A stretch of 64,000 bases of DNA from Gardnerella leopoldii (GTDB taxonomy: Bacteria > Actinomycetota > Actinomycetes > Actinomycetales > Bifidobacteriaceae), in the NCBI RefSeq assembly GCF_003293675.1, contig NZ_CP029984.1:308040-372039 (forward strand), given 5' to 3'. The translations under genes and the position numbers were made by a program. Below the pieces are notes generated by a model. That model saw only the letters and a program-made list of their open reading frames with translations. It was not told the origin of the DNA and made no database searches. The stretch's first letter is position 1, and every line of letters starts with the position of its first letter. Shown here in pieces: positions 63,263 through 64,000 of the stretch.

Positions 63263-64000
63263 TTACTCGCGATTCTTCTTGCGAGAGAAGAATGCTGCTG
63301 CAGCTCCCAGTACACCAATCATTGCGCTGATCAATCCTACTCGTTCCACTTCAGTACCAGTCTTTACTAATTGGGACGAATGCTTTGCAGGAACCTTGTT
63401 GCCGGACTTAGTAGATGCGTTGGAACCTGAAGCGCCAGTGGATGTATTACCAGCTTTGCCGTTGCCAGCATTACCGGTTTCAGCGTTACCAGCGTTGTTA
63501 GACGTGGAATCGTTACCCGAATCAGATTCAGAACCATTGCTGTTTCCAGTCTCAGAACCAGAACCGGAACCAGAATCAGAACCGGAATCAGAACCGGAAT
63601 CAGAACCGGAATCAGAACCGGAATCAGAACCGGAATCAGAACCGGAATCAGAACCGGAATCAGAACCGGAATCAGAACCAGAATTTCCGCCGTTGTTTCC
63701 GGCTTTACCAGTGGTTTCGTCGGAAGCGGTGTTACCCTTCTTATCTTTAGCTTTTACCTCACTGCCGTCTTTGACTTTGTTTGCTGGAATAGTGACTTTA
63801 CCAGTGTTTTCGTCAACGGTTACGCCTTCTGGAGTGTTTTCACCCTTCTTCCACTTACCGTTTTCTTTCTTGACAGTGAAGTTGGTTGGGGTGGTGTTTT
63901 CACCTTCTGGCGTATAAGTGATTTCCAGACTATCAGTACCGGCTGCTGGTGTTACGTCAACAGAACCATCGTTTTGAGGCTTGACGGTTGGAGCAGCTGG
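63263..64000 (-). CDS. Cell-wall-anchored surface protein, C-terminal part (runs off the window)
   Basis: Open on the minus strand from the right edge to the TAA at 63265-63263; the N-terminus is outside. From N to C: an Ig/Rib-like repeat end ([42 protein letters not shown]), a Gly-Ser-Asp repeat stalk (about 14 GSDS units at 63550-63685), an Asn/Ser/Gly-rich linker, then the sortase signal LVKTG, a hydrophobic helix ([15 protein letters not shown]) and a basic tail SRKKNRE. LVKTG replaces the usual LPXTG proline. Likely an adhesin or biofilm protein. Confidence 0.92.
   Translation of the reverse strand, partial: PAAPTVKPQNDGSVDVTPAAGTDSLEITYTPEGENTTPTNFTVKKENGKWKKGENTPEGVTVDENTGKVTIPANKVKDGSEVKAKDKKGNTASDETTGKAGNNGGNSGSDSGSDSGSDSGSDSGSDSGSDSGSDSGSDSGSDSGSGSGSETGNSNGSESDSGNDSTSNNAGNAETGNAGNGKAGNTSTGASGSNASTKSGNKVPAKHSSQLVKTGTEVERVGLISAMIGVLGAAAAFFSRKKNRE

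Noticed and set aside
63237..63917. A 226-codon + strand frame rich in Glu-Ser-Pro repeats
   Set aside because: It is the antisense shadow of the GSDS stalk; the minus strand encodes a complete sortase signal, helix and basic tail.

Overview
The window looks like an accessory-rich stretch of a low-GC Gram-positive chromosome. My best guess is a Gardnerella-like member of the Bifidobacteriaceae. This rests on an LVKTG-anchored, Ser-Asp-rich surface protein, a family of degenerate dispersed repeats, and the style of the ABC exporters. It is an inference, and several cargo segments are clearly of Firmicutes type.

Layout. (1) 1-28.8 kb: the late half of a siphovirus-type prophage on the + strand. 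It carries an HNH nuclease, a putative cos region, small terminase, a MetK-like protein, a ParB-methyltransferase fusion, large terminase, portal, Clp-like protease, HK97 capsid, connectors, major tail protein, a G/GT chaperone pair with a good -1 slippery site, tape measure, Dit, Tal, holin, a GH25 endolysin with two CW_7 repeats, and a three-gene serine-recombinase cassette at the right end. Two cargo insertions interrupt the morphogenesis genes: a secreted/membrane gene pair between portal and protease, and a Panacea/MazF-like toxin-antitoxin pair between chaperone and tape measure. (2) 28.8-43.2 kb: a chromosomal mosaic of dispersed repeats, duplicated gene fragments, an Lsa-type ABC-F gene, cadD, a TauE/SafE permease, two Nudix hydrolases, a ParE/YefM pair, a lipoprotein, a frameshifted full-length ABC exporter, an orphan DinJ-like antitoxin, an XRE regulator and a GNAT acetyltransferase.

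(3) 43.2-49.7 kb: a small element, mostly on the - strand, with a large serine recombinase, TnpW, an HK97 capsid gene, a P4-type primase-helicase and a divergent Cro-like regulator. Between capsid and primase it carries a roughly 100-bp sequence closely matching the prophage's region between HNH and small terminase. I read it as a capsid-encoding phage satellite that could use a helper phage's terminase. (4) 49.5-56.9 kb: restriction-modification remnants (a 5' Mod fragment and a 3' HsdR fragment) separated by a macrolide efflux (mega-type) segment, followed by an AbiTii defence gene. The mega segment has an MTASMRLR leader peptide, a mef gene with a 1-bp frameshift, and an intact msr(D).

(5) 56.9-64 kb: chromosome again, with a multi-spanning membrane protein, a small membrane protein, IS3 and toxin-antitoxin remnants, an ABC-2 export operon (ATPase plus two permeases), and the C-terminal end of an LPXTG-like surface protein running off the right edge.

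How the parts relate. The prophage supplies a full packaging and capsid module, while the satellite has its own integration and replication genes, one capsid gene and a matching packaging-like site. The mega segment split an R-M locus and left AbiTii as the only apparently intact defence gene there. No tRNA, rRNA or CRISPR array was seen.
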